64,000 nucleotides of DNA from Voacanga thouarsii (lineage: Eukaryota > Streptophyta > Magnoliopsida > Gentianales > Apocynaceae), in the NCBI GenBank assembly GCA_026120185.1, contig JANUWF010001264.1:496001-560000 (forward strand), given 5' to 3'. A program made the position numbers and the translations under genes. Below the pieces are notes generated by a model. That model did no database searches. It saw only the letters and a list, made by a program, of their open reading frames with translations, and had not been told where the DNA came from. Below are positions 20,603 to 32,018 of this stretch, piece after piece (the first letter of the stretch is position 1; each line of letters begins with the position of its first letter).

Positions 20603-23600
20603 TATAACACTCCACTACCTAGGCCCAACAGGGCCAGGGATATCGCCTCGTCCAAAGGACAAAGGGTCTTTATAACTAGGACACACAACAAGAATAAAGC
20701 AATAATTCAAAATTAAAACTTATTACAATCCAAAAATTCAAGATAAATCCATAAATACAAATTGTTCACTCTCAACTCCCAAAGCATTACATAAAATAAA
20801 TAATAGAATATCCTCCAAGTAGGCCACTACTAGCTACTCATCCCCACAGCAGGATCGACCTGAAATCATGGTAAAAAGGGTGATGAAATAAAAATCTCAG
20901 TAAGTTCGTGTGTGCTTTGAGTGTTCAAAAAAATAGTTCGTGAATGCAAAGCATAAGAGCTTCATAAGAAAAATACTGGCAAGCAATAAACAATGTTCAA
21001 AAGCAAGAGTAGCGTTTTGGCTTTTCCAACCATAAAGATACAATAAAATCAACCACTTAAAAGGGCGGCCATGGGTTACCACACGTTGGGCCCCATAACC
21101 AAACAATGGTCAGAATGCCATACTTTGTGCAGACTGACAAAAAAAAAAAGTTGGTGATCGGCCTACCGGGTAAGATTCTCCTCCTTCTCTACACCTAAAC
21201 AAAATTAGTTGTCCATTTCGACAACACACAGTCCACATGACTGAAACCTGCTAGCTCAGACCGGCATGACTAAGTAGTATTGACGTTTCTCTAAGTTGAG
21301 TTCATCTTCTGGAGGTGGCCTCCTGCCAGAAGACTTACTCTTGCTCTTCAAAACTAGTACTACTAGCCTACCCTTATTGAGTACTCAACGATGATTGTCC
21401 CACTTGGGAGAAAACTGGTAAAATATAGCTTTACTTGAAAATGGCAATCAAGGGTTTCCAAAGTCCTTGTTAAAAATTAGTTTGAGAAATAGTTTGGTGT
21501 TTGAGTAAAACTGCTTGTTAATTTTCAAATAATTGGTTTGATTGAAACAAGAAAGAAAACTATCCTTAATTGCCTTTACCAATCAGTGTTCACATACTTC
21601 GGGTTTAGCTTGCCATAGAAACCTTTTACAACAAACAAGTTTTATGCAGGAGCTTACCTGGTCCTTGCTCAAAATAAAGATCTCCAACAGCTGACCTAAC
21701 CCCGCCTGGGGTAAACATAAGCCATAATTAAACTCAAGCGAAAATTCACTTCCACAAATGAACCTAACTCAACTTATTACAATCATAACCCTAATGTACC
21801 AAGTTTTAAGGCTAGATAATAAATAAAAGGTTTGTAAGATAAATTTAGCTTGATATTAAAATAACTAGGGTTTGTGAATTAGATACTAATAAGTTGTAGG
21901 TTTAAAACTTGCTATAATTAAATTAGGGTTTATTTGGTGAAGGGTCCTATGCCTTAGATGATAATATTTAAAATAATAATCTATTAATAATTAATTGATA
22001 GAAAATAATTGGTAACTAAAATTAGTATTTATGAATATAAGACTTACAAAATTAATATTTACCTATTATGATTATTTACATAAAAGGCTTTATTTGCTAT
22101 TACTATTATCTATAATATCTATATTTTTTATTTCTTTAATAAAAGCTATCATTTATTTGATTAAATTATCATTATTTTATATAAGAGTCCAAATCCACAT
22201 TTTCCTAGGGTTTTCGAAATCACTTGAAGAAATTATAGTATTAAGCATTTTGTTGATGAAATAAAATTAGCTTAGGGACAACAAGGTTATGATCATAATT
22301 CCTATTGCTAACCATAATCATGAACATACATTCTATACCAATCAATAAAACATCCAAAACATGAATAAAAACATGATCCAAATTTACCAAGACATGATCC
22401 AAACTCTCCTAACATAATCATATTCATGGCCTTAACAAGAATGCATGAACATAAACCCTATTCAACAAATGTGACATAATCTCTAACATGCTTGATCATT
22501 TATACTACTCACGACATGAATACATGCAACAAACCCTAAGACCCCATACATTCAACCAAGACAATCAACTCATGCATTAATCCCAACTCCATCATATACA
22601 CATATTCATTCATCCTTCAACCTCAACTCCATTGCAAAACACATCCATTCTCATACTTAAATCCCAACTCCAACACAAAACACATGCTCAAACTTTAATC
22701 ATAATCCATTCTTTTCCAAAACATTCTAGAGACATGAATCTAAGATTTAAAGAGAAGATTGAAAAGGCTTACTTGGATGATGACTACCTTGAAGTCGTTT
22801 TAAGAGAAGCCTTACTCTTAGGAGACTTGATCTGTCCAAGAGAGAAGAAGAAAATATGGCTATGGTTGAAATAACCATTCGGCTAAGAGAGAGAGAGAGA
22901 AAGAGAAAGAGGGAGAGAAAAGGAGAGTTCCTTAGTATATACTCATTAAGGTCGAAGGTGGAAGAAGATGAGAATGATTGTTCATGCTTACCTTGAAGGT
23001 GTTCTTGAGCCTTCAAGAAAATTCTGGTTTTGATCCAAAAGTGAGACTTTAATTTTCGAGTTTGATGTTAAGAATTGCAGGAATGGGTTCACGAGGTTGA
23101 GTAGGTATATTCTAGAGTTTTTGGAGAAGATTGAAGTGGTTTTGGATGGTCTTAGGCATGAGAATGGTAGTAGGTGTTCTTGAAGGTTTGAAGAGAATGG
23201 AGAGAAATTGCTTGAAGCTGACCGAAATTCTGTGGGAAAAGAGTAGCCGAATTGTTTGAATGGATTTTGGTAATTGGATTTTTAGATTTGAGAAGAAAAG
23301 GAAGGCTGGTTGTTTGAAATTCAAAAAGAATAATTTAGGGAATATTTTGTGGTAGCAAATATGGTAAGTAGATTTTTTATGGTGAAGGTCTTTTGGGAAG
23401 CTACAATGGCCGACTGGCTTGCTGGAATTCTGCTGAGATGAATGTTGTTTGATGGAGCTTTAGGGTGGCCGAAATATGGTGTACAATGGTGAAGGAATTT
23501 TCTAGTTGTTTGAGGGTTAATCTATGGTAGTTTGCTAAAATATCTTGCTAAAATTCTAGACTTCAATTATTGGTTTGATTGGAGTGATTGATGGAGAGAT

Positions 23601-24834
23601 TTTAGGAGCAGCCATGGAATTATTTTTCGAGCAAAACACTGGAGAAGATGATGAAGCTTTGCTCATGGCTCTTGAAGGTGAGTTTGTACAGAAAAATGGA
23701 GGATGTTTCGGACAAGGGTGAAGAAGAAAACAAAGTTGGAAATTTTGAACAGATTTTTCACAAGTTTGTTGGAAATTTCTGGGCAGATTTTGCTGCCATT
23801 TTTTAGTCAGCTTGCAGAAGGTTTGAAGGGCCATTAGAGGGTCCATTAAGGTTGGTTTCCATCCTTCTTTATGGAGGAAAAATAAGGTTGAATTGCTGGT
23901 TGGAAAACTGGAAGAAACAGCTTGGTTTTTGGCTCACCAAGCTGCGAAAATTGTCCAGAAAATTTTCTGGTTTGCACAATTTTTTGAGTAGTCCGGTTTT
24001 GGCTGGAATTTTCAGTCCTCAAGCTAAAAGAAATGGTCATTTTTCTGGCAACATTTGAGAGGGAATGATGGCTGAAAAATTTGACTATTGGACTGATCAA
24101 CAAGCTAGAAAAATTTCCAGTTTACTACACGAAGAAGATGAACACACATAGGTTGGAGTTTGAAGGTTTAACCATGGAGATTAATTCTCTTGGGAACCTT
24201 CCACAACTCCTCCCCATTTTCAGTCAAGAAGACATCCTCACACAAACATTTTCGACACTCCAAGATCAAAGAAGCTTGTTGAAAATTTTCTGGAAATAAA
24301 ATGGCTTAAATAAATGGAACAACCTAATTGATTAAGAAGTAAGGAAAGCTAGAGATCAAGAAGGGTATGAATCCCTTAGAAATTTTTGTAGGGCATAAGA
24401 GTAGGATTAGAACATTCATTTCATGTCTTCCCTAGGACAACATTCCTACTCCTCCCTAAGACATGCAAGGGCCGAAAATAGCCTTCCTATACAAAAATAA
24501 AATTTAATCATGCTAAAACTCAAATGATGGAATTTGAACTTAAGACCTCAAGAATTAATTCCAAAGCACTAACCACTAAACCACAACAACTCTTGTTCTT
24601 ATTTTCTCTCCAAAATATTTTTCCTATTTAATCCTCAAGCTATCTCCCTATTTCCTCCTAAAAAAAATTACCATTTTGCCCTTCTTACTCACTAAGCTCA
24701 AATAAGCCATCTAGACTACAAATCACATATCGAAAGCACATTTAATCATACAAAAATATATTTATGCATGCATGAAAATATGATATGCATCCCGACCCCC
24801 TTGCTCTAGAGTTGGTTTTAGTTGGGGTTTCACA
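20603..24834 (-). mobile_element. Family B 3' LTR (4232 bp)
   Basis: On the plus strand it runs from TATAACACTCCAC (TGTAACACCCC with changes) to GGGGTTTCACA. On the minus strand the start is TGTGAAACCCC, as in the solo LTRs at 35712 and 48603. Landmarks in order on the plus strand are the terminal hairpin words, TTGAGTACTCAA (21377-21388), an interrupted GA-rich tract (about 22886-22925), and a tRNA-like module (24529-24597). Confidence 0.9.
24529..24597 (-). other. tRNA-like module inside the B LTR
   Basis: The minus strand carries TGGTTTAGTGGTTAG (A-box-like) and, about 45 bases on, a TTCAAATTCC-type B box. The same module is at 35960-36020, 48845-48910 and 62916-62983 in the other B LTRs, and in the G leader. 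Confidence 0.6.
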
Positions 24835-24848
24835 CCCTCCCCTACTTA
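24835..24848 (-). other. Family B polypurine tract
   Basis: The minus strand reads AGTAGGGGAGGG directly before TGTGAAACCCC. Confidence 0.75.
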
Positions 24849-26100
24849 GGAGAATTTCGTCCCGAAATTCAGGCATACATTTATTTCAGATCGGGATACT
24901 TCAGCTTTACCCACTCTTCTGATTCCTATATGGCATCTCGTGTGCCATGATGCTCCCACTGAACTTTTACCATCGATATCTGCTTGTTCCGGAGATTCTT
25001 GATACTGTGGTCTAATATTTGCATGGGCTTCTCCACATAGTTCAGATCGGGTTGCAACACCAACGGCTCATTATTCAAAACATGACCGCGATCAGCATTG
25101 TACTTCTTCAGCTATAACATATGAAACACGTCATGAATCCCCGTCAACCCATCTGGCAAGTGCAATCGGTATGCTACCGGTCCAATCCTTTCCTTTATCG
25201 AGAACGGCCCCAAATACCTCGGATTCAGCTTTCCACCATTCGGATGCTTCAAGATTCCCCTATTCGGCGTCAATCTCAGAAATACACTGTCTCCTACTTG
25301 AAACTCTAACTCTCTCCGCCGGTAGTCCGCATAGCTCTTCTGTCAGCTCTGAGCTGCCTTCAACCTCTCCCTGACCAACTTTACTTTATCCAATATCTCT
25401 TAGACACAAACTTCCCCGGATTTGCTTACGTGACTATCTTCTGACCAACTCCAATATAGCAGTACCTGACACTTACGCCCATAGAAAGCCTCATATGGAG
25501 CTATCCCAATTGAAGCTTGATAACTATTATTATATGACAGCTCTATATACGGTACATATTCAATCCACTTATCCCCGAAATCCAGAATATAGGCTCTCGG
25601 CATATCTTCCAATATCTGTATAACTCTTTCTGACTGCCCAACGGTCTGCAGATGCGCCGTCGTACTGAACTTCAGACTCACCCCATTGATTCTTGAAACT
25701 TACCCTAAAAATGAGACATGAACCTTGGGTGTCGGTCAGACACGATACTTGAAGCTACTTCATGCAGTCAGACTATTTCTCTCATATAAGTCTGAGCTAA
25801 CTTCTCTATTAAGTCTCTTATATTCACCGGTATGAAATGAGCCGATTTGGTCAATCGATCCACCACTACCCATATGGCGTCCTTCTAGGTCCTTGACATA
25901 AGAAATCCGGTGACAAAATCCATGGTCACCTCCTCCTACTTCCAATCAGGAACTGGCAATGGTTGTAACAGTCCCGCTGACTTCTTGTGCTCCGCTTTGA
26001 CCTTCTACAGGTAAGACAAGTCGAGATATATTTGACCACATCCTACTTCATTCTGGGCCATTAATAGGTCCTCTTCATATCCTGGTACATTTTGTCCCCG
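24849..26100 (-). pseudogene. Family B integrase and chromodomain
   Basis: On the minus strand an integrase fragment reads MSLKFSTTAHLQT then VGQSERVIQILEDM (25400-25681). It contains the catalytic Glu in QSER and the downstream block YNNSYQASIGIAPYEAFYGR. The core with the first Asp is around 25760-25945, out of frame with it. C-terminal GPY/F and chromodomain remnants (KNLRNKQISMVKVQWEHHG) lie at about 24900-25010, as in Tekay-type chromoviruses. Stops and frameshifts occur throughout. The fragment ends at about 26100 within the zinc-binding N-terminus. Confidence 0.85.
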
Positions 26101-27300
26101 TAGCATCAAGAAATGAATTGTCAACAAAGAAATGCATAGAACAGGGATCTACCAATATTTTAACATTATGATTCAAAATAAGGAGTATACCTTCCATTAC
26201 TATGGCATGATTATCCATCTTTTCCAATGCAACCACTTTGAACATTCACTTGTGGTTTAGCAGGTCTAGGTCTAGAGATAGAAACTTGTCTTAGGCTCTC
26301 CCCTTCTAGTCGTAACCTCTGCCCCTGATTATTTCTTTCCCGATCGACTCCATCCTCCTATCTTTCAAGGGTAAGGGTAATTGGGTCTCTTATGCCCTAT
26401 CTTCCCATAATTAGAGCATCTAAAAGAAGGTTATCCTCTAGTTAGGCCTCCCATTCTTTGCATCTTTCCTTTCTTTTACTCTCGGGGTCTCCAAGTCTTT
26501 TTTGACTTATACCCCGAAATCCACTTCAATTTCTCCTACTCATATTCTCATTGACTCTAGTGCTAGTCTCAGTCAACTGTTAGATAGTATCAACCACCTT
26601 TTGCAAGGTTTGGAATATGGCGTGGCTCAAAGTTGCAAGATAGGGACCTTCAACATGCAGTTCCCCCATCATCGGCTCAAGATTATTTCAAGTAGTTCGT
26701 GATGATCGTCCAAAAGTTCATTTAGGAGACATCTGTATAGTTCATACAGCTTTGCTGGTAAAACGATATAACATAACTCAAGAGCAAACACAAAAGGGCT
26801 ATAGTGCATATAGCAGGATCATAATATATACTCATTCTCATCAAACACAAAGCTAGTACAAAATTTGTGTGCTGAGCACATAGTCATATACATTGGCTGA
26901 ACTATATATATCTTGCTACATATATCCACATATCATCTTCCTACTCATCATCATCATTTTGCAAAATGGAAGGTCCTGAACTAGTAGAAATCGTATAGGA
27001 TTTGGCTGTATTAAATCCCTTATCTCTATCCACATAAGGGTGCAACCAATCTAGTATCTCTGGGTCTATCTCCAGTCCCTTCTTGAGCTCGTCGAGTTCG
27101 AGCATAGGCATCGCTACCTTGGGTACTTCTTGATCCACTCCTATCTCAGCAGCCTCCAATCCTAGCATCTCCTTCTCAAGTACTCCCAGTACATCTCCAC
27201 CAAAAATCTCCTTGTCATCCTTAGATAACACTGCACCATCGGGAATACTATCCTTCTCATCATCATCATCCTGATGGTGCGACTAAATATCACCGTCAAT
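26101..27300 (-). pseudogene. Gypsy A protease start, zinc-knuckle region and upstream gag remnant
   Basis: On the minus strand the catalytic part of the protease reads NVKILVDPCSMHFFVDNSF (about 26105-26165). The DTG/DSG-type triad of the family is replaced by D-P-C. About 230 bases upstream a CCHC-like zinc knuckle is recognisable near 26390-26420 (RCSNYGKIGHKRP), with the second Cys changed to Tyr. Further upstream is a 96-codon acidic open stretch (26941-27231) and little that resembles the gag core, so most of gag is decayed or deleted. The protease joins the 19281-19673 segment once the nested insertions are removed. Confidence 0.7.
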
Positions 27301-27632
27301 TTTATTCGAGTCACCACCTGCCACCTCATATGGTGACGGTGTCCCCTCGAGGTAGGGGTCCTCTCCACACTAATGTGTCACATAAACGGAGTAACGATAG
27401 GTACTGTCGGATCAAACGAGCTCCCGGTGAGATGGGGTGCATGACGGCGACAGGGTCAGGTCCTGTCAAGATAAAACGTCCCGACATACCTGGTCGATAG
27501 ACCGTCCTAATCTTCTTATCAATACCACAGTCAACCATTGGGTGCTTACCCTTATCACTCCTATCTGTCATACCTCCATAATGAAAGGGTTCTATCAATT
27601 CCTATGACGATACCATAGTTCTATAAAACTAG
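27301..27632 (-). other. Gypsy A leader region
   Basis: Sequence between the PBS and coding remnants. Open frames on the minus strand (90 codons at 27326-27598) show no recognisable motif and overlap leader sequence; they are not called as genes. Confidence 0.5.
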
Positions 27633-27644
27633 GCTCTGATACCA
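27633..27644 (-). other. Gypsy A primer-binding site (initiator tRNA-Met)
   Basis: The minus strand reads TGGTATCAGAGC two bases after the LTR end. Confidence 0.9.
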
Positions 27645-27646
27645 AA

Positions 27647-28019
27647 AGTAATACCCCTACTAAAGGCAATAACGAAAGCATATCAATACCGAGTGTTGCC
27701 TCGTCCAGTTTCTCGGGCAAGGGGTTTTTATAACGAAAGCAACAAAGTACACAAGGTCCAGATCCATACAACAACCCATTCTGAAGGTCACATACGCACA
27801 CGTAATAGAAAATCTAATACGTGAAAATTTTAGCTTTACATTAGTAATAAGGCACATTATCAAAAGGGAAACGTTCGGACCTAAATTGCTATCATTGTAG
27901 TGCCATCCTTCTATCTTTAGGTTTGCTCAATTCTAGATCCTACAGAATAGTAAGATAAAAGATACATGTGAGTGAAAAATCACCCAGTGAGTCCTGTGTG
28001 TGCTAGTGCTTTACGAAAG
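27647..28019 (-). mobile_element. Gypsy A 5' LTR, last 373 bp
   Basis: It matches 12655-13028 of the 3' LTR (ACCCCTACTAAAGG, TTTCTCGGGCAAGGGGTTTTTATAA and the block CAGTGAGTCCTGTGTGTGCTAGTGCTTTA). It stops at 28019 and is followed without a gap by G integrase sequence, so both were cut by one deletion. Confidence 0.9.
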
Positions 28020-28158
28020 TTGAGACATGCTGAACTATATCCCTCTTCATTCCAACCCACCAATATTTCCTCTTCAAGTCTTGGTACATCTTTACCTCCC
28101 TAGGGTGTATGGTATATTTGCTCTTGTGCGCTTCATCCAGTATCCTCTTTCTTAAGTC

Positions 28159-29148
28159 TTAGATGTCCGGTACACAAATCCGGCCCCGAAAGTATAATAC
28201 CCCATTCTCATCGGTTCGAAAATCGCTTCCTCCTCTCGCGATCTCTTTCTCCTTGAAAGTTTGAAATTCTGCACTGCCCTGTTGACCTGATACAATTTCC
28301 TGGTCCTGATCGGGTTTCAGCGTCAAGTTGCTCATGCAGATATTCCCCTCTTGCACTTGCGCCTCCTTCTCCAGGATATCCTGGACTGCCGACACCTCCT
28401 GTATTCTCAAGTGTGCCATTTTCACCTTTCGACTTAGAGCGTCTGCTACCACATTCGCTTTACCCGGATGATAGTTAATAGGGTACTTATATTCTTCCAG
28501 GAACTCCATCCACCTACGTTGCCAGTGATTCAAGTCCTTTTGTGTGAAGATGTACCTCAAACTCTTATGGTCCGTGAAAACCTCATATTGTGCACCATAC
28601 AAGTAATGTCGCCATTTCTTCAAGGCAAACACTATAGTTGCTAGCTCTAGGTCGTGCGTGGGATAATTAACTTCGTGCGGCTTTAGCTTCCTAGATGCAT
28701 AAGCTATGACTTTCCCTTCCTGCATCAGCACAACTCCTAGTCCTTCCTTGCATGCATCTGTATAGAGTGCATAGGGCTTATCAGCCTCATGGAGACTTAG
28801 CACAGGTGCTGAAATCAACCTCCTCTTAAGTTCTTGGAAGCCCTTCTCGCACTTCTCACTCCAAGCAAAGACAACATCTTTCTTCAACAATCGTGTCATT
28901 GGTGAAGCTAATGTAGAGAATTTTTTAATGAAACGCCGATAGTACCCGGCCAACCCAAGGAAACTTCGTATCTCGGTAGTGTTCTCCGATTGTTTCCAAT
29001 TAGCTACGGCTTCTACCTTAGCAGGGTCCACCTTGATCCCCTCATTAGATATCACGTGACCAAGGAAAGACACTAAGTTCAGCCAAAACTCACACTTACT
29101 GAACTTGGCGTAAAGCTTGAATTCCCCCAGCTTCTCTAAGACCAATTT
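28159..29148 (-). pseudogene. Gypsy G left copy: RT thumb, RNase H and integrase N-terminus
   Basis: The longest surviving open stretch of the window (328 codons) covers the C-terminal RT and RNase H. It starts [15 protein letters not shown] after a stop codon (29149-29151). It contains [20 protein letters not shown] and [15 protein letters not shown] (RT connection), [13 protein letters not shown] (RNase H catalytic Asp) and [17 protein letters not shown]. The RNase H end carries [19 protein letters not shown], and the stretch closes in the linker with RGRICVPDI just before the integrase zinc-finger. RNase H would remove template RNA during cDNA synthesis. The frame is intact here but severed from the RT palm by a stop shared with the right copy. 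Confidence 0.9.
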
Positions 29149-29826
29149 TTAGTGCTCTGCGTGGTCCTTCGGATTTTTGGAGTAGATCAAAATGTCATCG
29201 ATGAATATAACCACGAACTTGTCCAGTTATGGATAGAAAATGCGATGCATCAAATCCATGAATACCGCCGGTGCGTTGGTTACACCGAACGGCATTACTA
29301 CAAATTCGTAATGGCCATACCGCGTGTTGAATGCAGTCTTAGGGATGTCTTCTTCTTTGATCCTTACCTGATAGTATTTTTACCGTAGGTCCAACTTCGA
29401 AAAGCAAGCAGCGCCTTGCAGTTGATCGAACAACTCATCGATCAAGGGTAGAGGGTATTTATTCTTGATTGTAAGATTGTTCAGTCCCCGATAATCGATA
29501 CATAGCCTCAAGGTTCCATCTTTCTTCTTGACAAACAACACCGGGGCTCCCCACGGTGACGTACTCGGCCGAATGTAGCATTGCCTTAGCAATTCTTCCA
29601 ATTGCTCCTTCAACTCTTTCAACTCTGTCGGTGCCATCCGGTAGGGGGTTCTAGATACCGGTTCTACTCCGGGAATCAGATCCACGGTGAACTCAACTTC
29701 CCATTCAGGGGGTAGGGAAGTGAGCTCCGTAGGGAACACATTCGAAAAATCTTTCACTACCTCCGTACTTTCCAAGGTACACTGGTCCTTCGGTTTGTTT
29801 AGGTATACGCTAAGTATCTCGCACAT
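29149..29826 (-). pseudogene. Gypsy G left copy: RT fingers and palm
   Basis: On the minus strand a 148-codon stretch (29380-29826) covers the RT N-terminus: [60 protein letters not shown] and FSKLDLR, then TAA at 29380-29382. The palm continues beyond it with the catalytic FIDD at 29194-29205 ([11 protein letters not shown]). A second TAA at 29149-29151 separates it from the thumb. Both stops also occur in the right copy. FIDD is normal for plant gypsy RT, so the active site is unaltered while the frame is broken. Confidence 0.9.
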
Positions 29827-30230
29827 CCTTTGTTGAGCAACTTCCGGGCTTTAGCTCCAGCAATAAGAAATTTCAGTTCCTTCGTTCGCTTCCCATTGAA
29901 TTCAATTACATCCCGTCTAGGTCTCACAAACTGCACCGTCTTGAACTTGCAGTCCATACGAGCTCCGTGTTTCGACAACCAGTCCATGCCCAAGATCAAG
30001 TCATAGCCGTCCATGGCCAGGATTATAAGGTCGGCCTCCAGAATCTCCTTCCCAACCTCAACTCCAGAACTTCCTATTTTCTAGCCTGTTTCCACCACCT
30101 TTCCCAAGGGGGAACTAACTACTAGGGTATAAGGTAGCTCAATTCCTTCCCAGCCAAGACGTGAAGCACATACTTTACTTACATAAGAGTGTGTGGATCC
30201 TGGATCTATCAGAACATTAACAAGATAACC
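29799..30230 (-). pseudogene. Gypsy G left copy: protease
   Basis: The minus-strand frame contains [13 protein letters not shown] (catalytic Asp in D-P-G-S-T, where the family usually has D-T/S-G) and [19 protein letters not shown] (29960-30014). Two stops are particular to this copy. One is a TAA just before the protease (30231-30233), where the right copy reads Gln; the other is within the segment equivalent to 42790 in the right copy. Protease would process the Gag-Pol polyprotein. Confidence 0.85.
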
Positions 30231-31439
30231 TTAGATAGAAAGGTTACCTTCGATCACGGTGGCGTCCACTCCGACTTCCTTTCGGCTCAGGGCAAAAACT
30301 TTGGCTTTCACCTGGGGCTTCAGGCCTCGCGCTCCGGCTGGTCCAGCAACGGCGCCTCTATTTCCTCCCATTGGTTGGGCCAGCGCGGTCTGCTCTATCC
30401 TTAAGGGTTTGGGGCAGACATTTCTCAAGTGTCTTGGGTCTCCGCAATTGAAGCACCTCCTCACACCCCCATTATCCCAGCAGTTTCTTTTGGTGTGGCC
30501 CCACTTCCCACACAGCCGGCAATTCAGGCTGCCTTGCATTCCTGCTACTGGCACTCGAGGCTGCTTACCCCAGTTTCCCCACAGCATAAAGGCCGCAGGT
30601 CGCTTTTTCCCTGAAGGCCTCTTAGGTGGACGACTCGGTTGGAAGGGTCGGTTCACCGGTCGGTGCCGATCTTCGTTCTCCGTCCGGGAAGCTGCTTCCA
30701 CTGCGGTGGTGTACGACGTTGGCAGTGATGGAGCCAACGCCTTCCTCAAATCTGGCCTTAGCCCTTTCACGAATTGCCGGGTGCGTTTCTACTCCGTATC
30801 TACCAAGCACTTGCAGTACTTGGACAACTGCATGAATTGGGCTATATATTGGGCCACAGTTATGCCTCCCTACCTGAGGGTCTGGAATTCGTCCTCCCTC
30901 TTCTCAGCTACCCATCGAGGAATGTACTCGACCCGGAAAGCCTCCGTAAAATCATCCCACGTCCATTCCTGCTCCTCCTTATCCCGATCACCCCGTACTC
31001 GCTGCCATCATGCCCGAGACGGTCCCCTCAGCCGAAAAGCAGCAAACTTCACCATCCCCTCTTCCGAGTACTGCAAAGTAGTGAAGATGTCCTCCATCTG
31101 CTCAATCCATTGTTCGGCTTTCTTATCCTGTTCCACCTCCCCTTGGAATGTGGGAGGCTGGAACTTCAAGAAATGCTCCAGAGCCTCATCCTCTCCCCGC
31201 GGTGGTTTCCTGGCCACCTTATCCACTCTTTCAGTCAAGTTCTGTAGGATCGAGGCCATCTTGTCGAAAGCCTGACCCATGGTCACATCCCGTGACCTCT
31301 CCGAAGCCAATTCCTCCTCGTGTGGCAGGTGCTCCTCCACGTCGGGGGTGGAAAGATGCACCTGCTCAAATTTCGGGGTGGAGGATGCACTCTCCTACAC
31401 CGTTCTGCTATGCACAACTGTTCTGCGTCTTGGTGCCAT
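30231..31439 (-). pseudogene. Gypsy G left copy: gag with two zinc knuckles
   Basis: The start is the ATG at 31439 (MAPRRRTVVHSRTV), the first one downstream of the leader. A TAG at codon 15 (31395-31397) closes it. The core frame reopens (31008-31361) with MGQAFDKMASILQNLTERVD and a retrotransposon-gag core (FLKFQPPTFQGE, WIEQMEDIFTTLQYSEEG), then stops at TGA 31008-31010. The C-terminal part (30231-30770) has two CX2CX4HX4C knuckles, CRLCGKWGHTKRNC and CFNCGDPRHLRNVC, which bind genomic RNA in the family. The TAG and TGA are shared with the right copy. A long plus-strand frame over this region is antisense shadow. Confidence 0.9.
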
Positions 31440-32001
31440 TTTAATCACATTCACTCAGGGTCAGTTAGTTACCAAGGGGAAAAGAATATGCTTAGATGCA
31501 TGATCAGTTGATAGCAATGTACTCACCTAAAAGAGAATGTGATGATAACGTGCAGAGGTAAATCAGGTAATAAACGGAACTCATGCTTGTCATATAAACC
31601 ATTCTTTGCAGAAAATAATGGGTCATCTCATACAATACCCTTTTTATTTAAAATGATAAGTAAGCCCTATGGGCCATATGCTCCCTTAAAAAGAATAAAC
31701 AAACAAATGTATGCAAATCCTAAAGAAAGAAAAGTAAAAGCTGCTGGTCTTCTATGTTCGACTCTCCCTAGTTTCAACAGAAGTATCGGAGTCGTCAGAG
31801 GCCGGTTCCACGAGCTACCCCACGGAGCTACCGGGTCTCCCTATGATGGAATTTGAATCCAAGACCTTAAGAACTAATTCTAAAGCTCTAACCACTCCAC
31901 CACAACAACTCTTTTAACGATCCTATAAACAAAAGATAAAAATTAGCACCATATCAGAATATTTAAGAAAAAAGAACCCCATAAGTCAAGTAATTGCCGA
32001 A
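31440..32001 (-). other. Gypsy G left copy leader
   Basis: About 560 bases between PBS and gag ATG. It contains the tRNA-like module (31846-31915). It differs from the right leader by small indels, for example near 31608, where the left has extra 'aatgggtcatctcatacaat'. Confidence 0.8.
31846..31915 (-). other. tRNA-like module in the G leader (left)
   Basis: The minus strand reads AAGAGTTGTTGTGGTGGAGT, then GGTTAGAGCTTTAGAATTAG, then GGATTCAAATTCCATC. The A-box and B-box positions match the module in B LTRs (compare 48845-48910). It probably lies within the element RNA and would not be a free tRNA gene. Confidence 0.6.
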
Positions 32002-32018
32002 ACCGGGCTCTGATACCA
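32002..32018 (-). other. Gypsy G left primer-binding site
   Basis: The minus strand reads TGGTATCAGAGCCCGGT, complementary to the initiator tRNA-Met 3' end, two bases after the LTR. Confidence 0.9.

Larger units (their letters stand above)
20603..26100 (-). mobile_element. Family B gypsy element, 3' half only (LTR plus 3' pol)
   Basis: It consists of a complete 3' LTR (20603-24834) and 3' pol sequence (24835-26100) on the minus strand. The element stops inside the integrase zinc-finger region at about 26100, where A protease sequence resumes. Gag, protease, RT and the 5' LTR are missing, so a large deletion fused B to A. It is the only B copy in the window with internal sequence. Confidence 0.85.
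12655..28019 (-). mobile_element. Gypsy A (Tekay-like chromovirus), interrupted and 5'-truncated
   Basis: On the minus strand the element reads 5' LTR fragment (27647-28019, 373 bp), PBS (27633-27644), leader/gag/protease (26101-27632), an interruption (19674-26100), protease/RT/RNase H/integrase/chromodomain (16470-19673), polypurine tract and 3' LTR (12655-16466). The RT-RNase H-integrase order and the C-terminal chromodomain identify a Ty3/gypsy chromovirus. It sits in copia D integrase. All coding segments are broken and more diverged than those of G, so it looks older than G. Confidence 0.85.

Noticed and set aside
27326..27598. 90-codon minus-strand frame in the A leader
   Set aside because: No domain, overlaps another frame, and lies between PBS and gag where short frames arise by chance; recorded as leader only.
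29152..29388. 78-codon plus-strand frame repeated at 41854-42090
   Set aside because: Antisense to the RT palm including FIDD; conserved because the two G copies are near-identical.
30259..31275. 338-codon open frame on the plus strand, with a partner at 43004-43981
   Set aside because: It lies antisense to the gag of both G copies. Its composition follows from the G+C-rich gag codons and no domain is visible; conservation between copies is explained by the gag strand.
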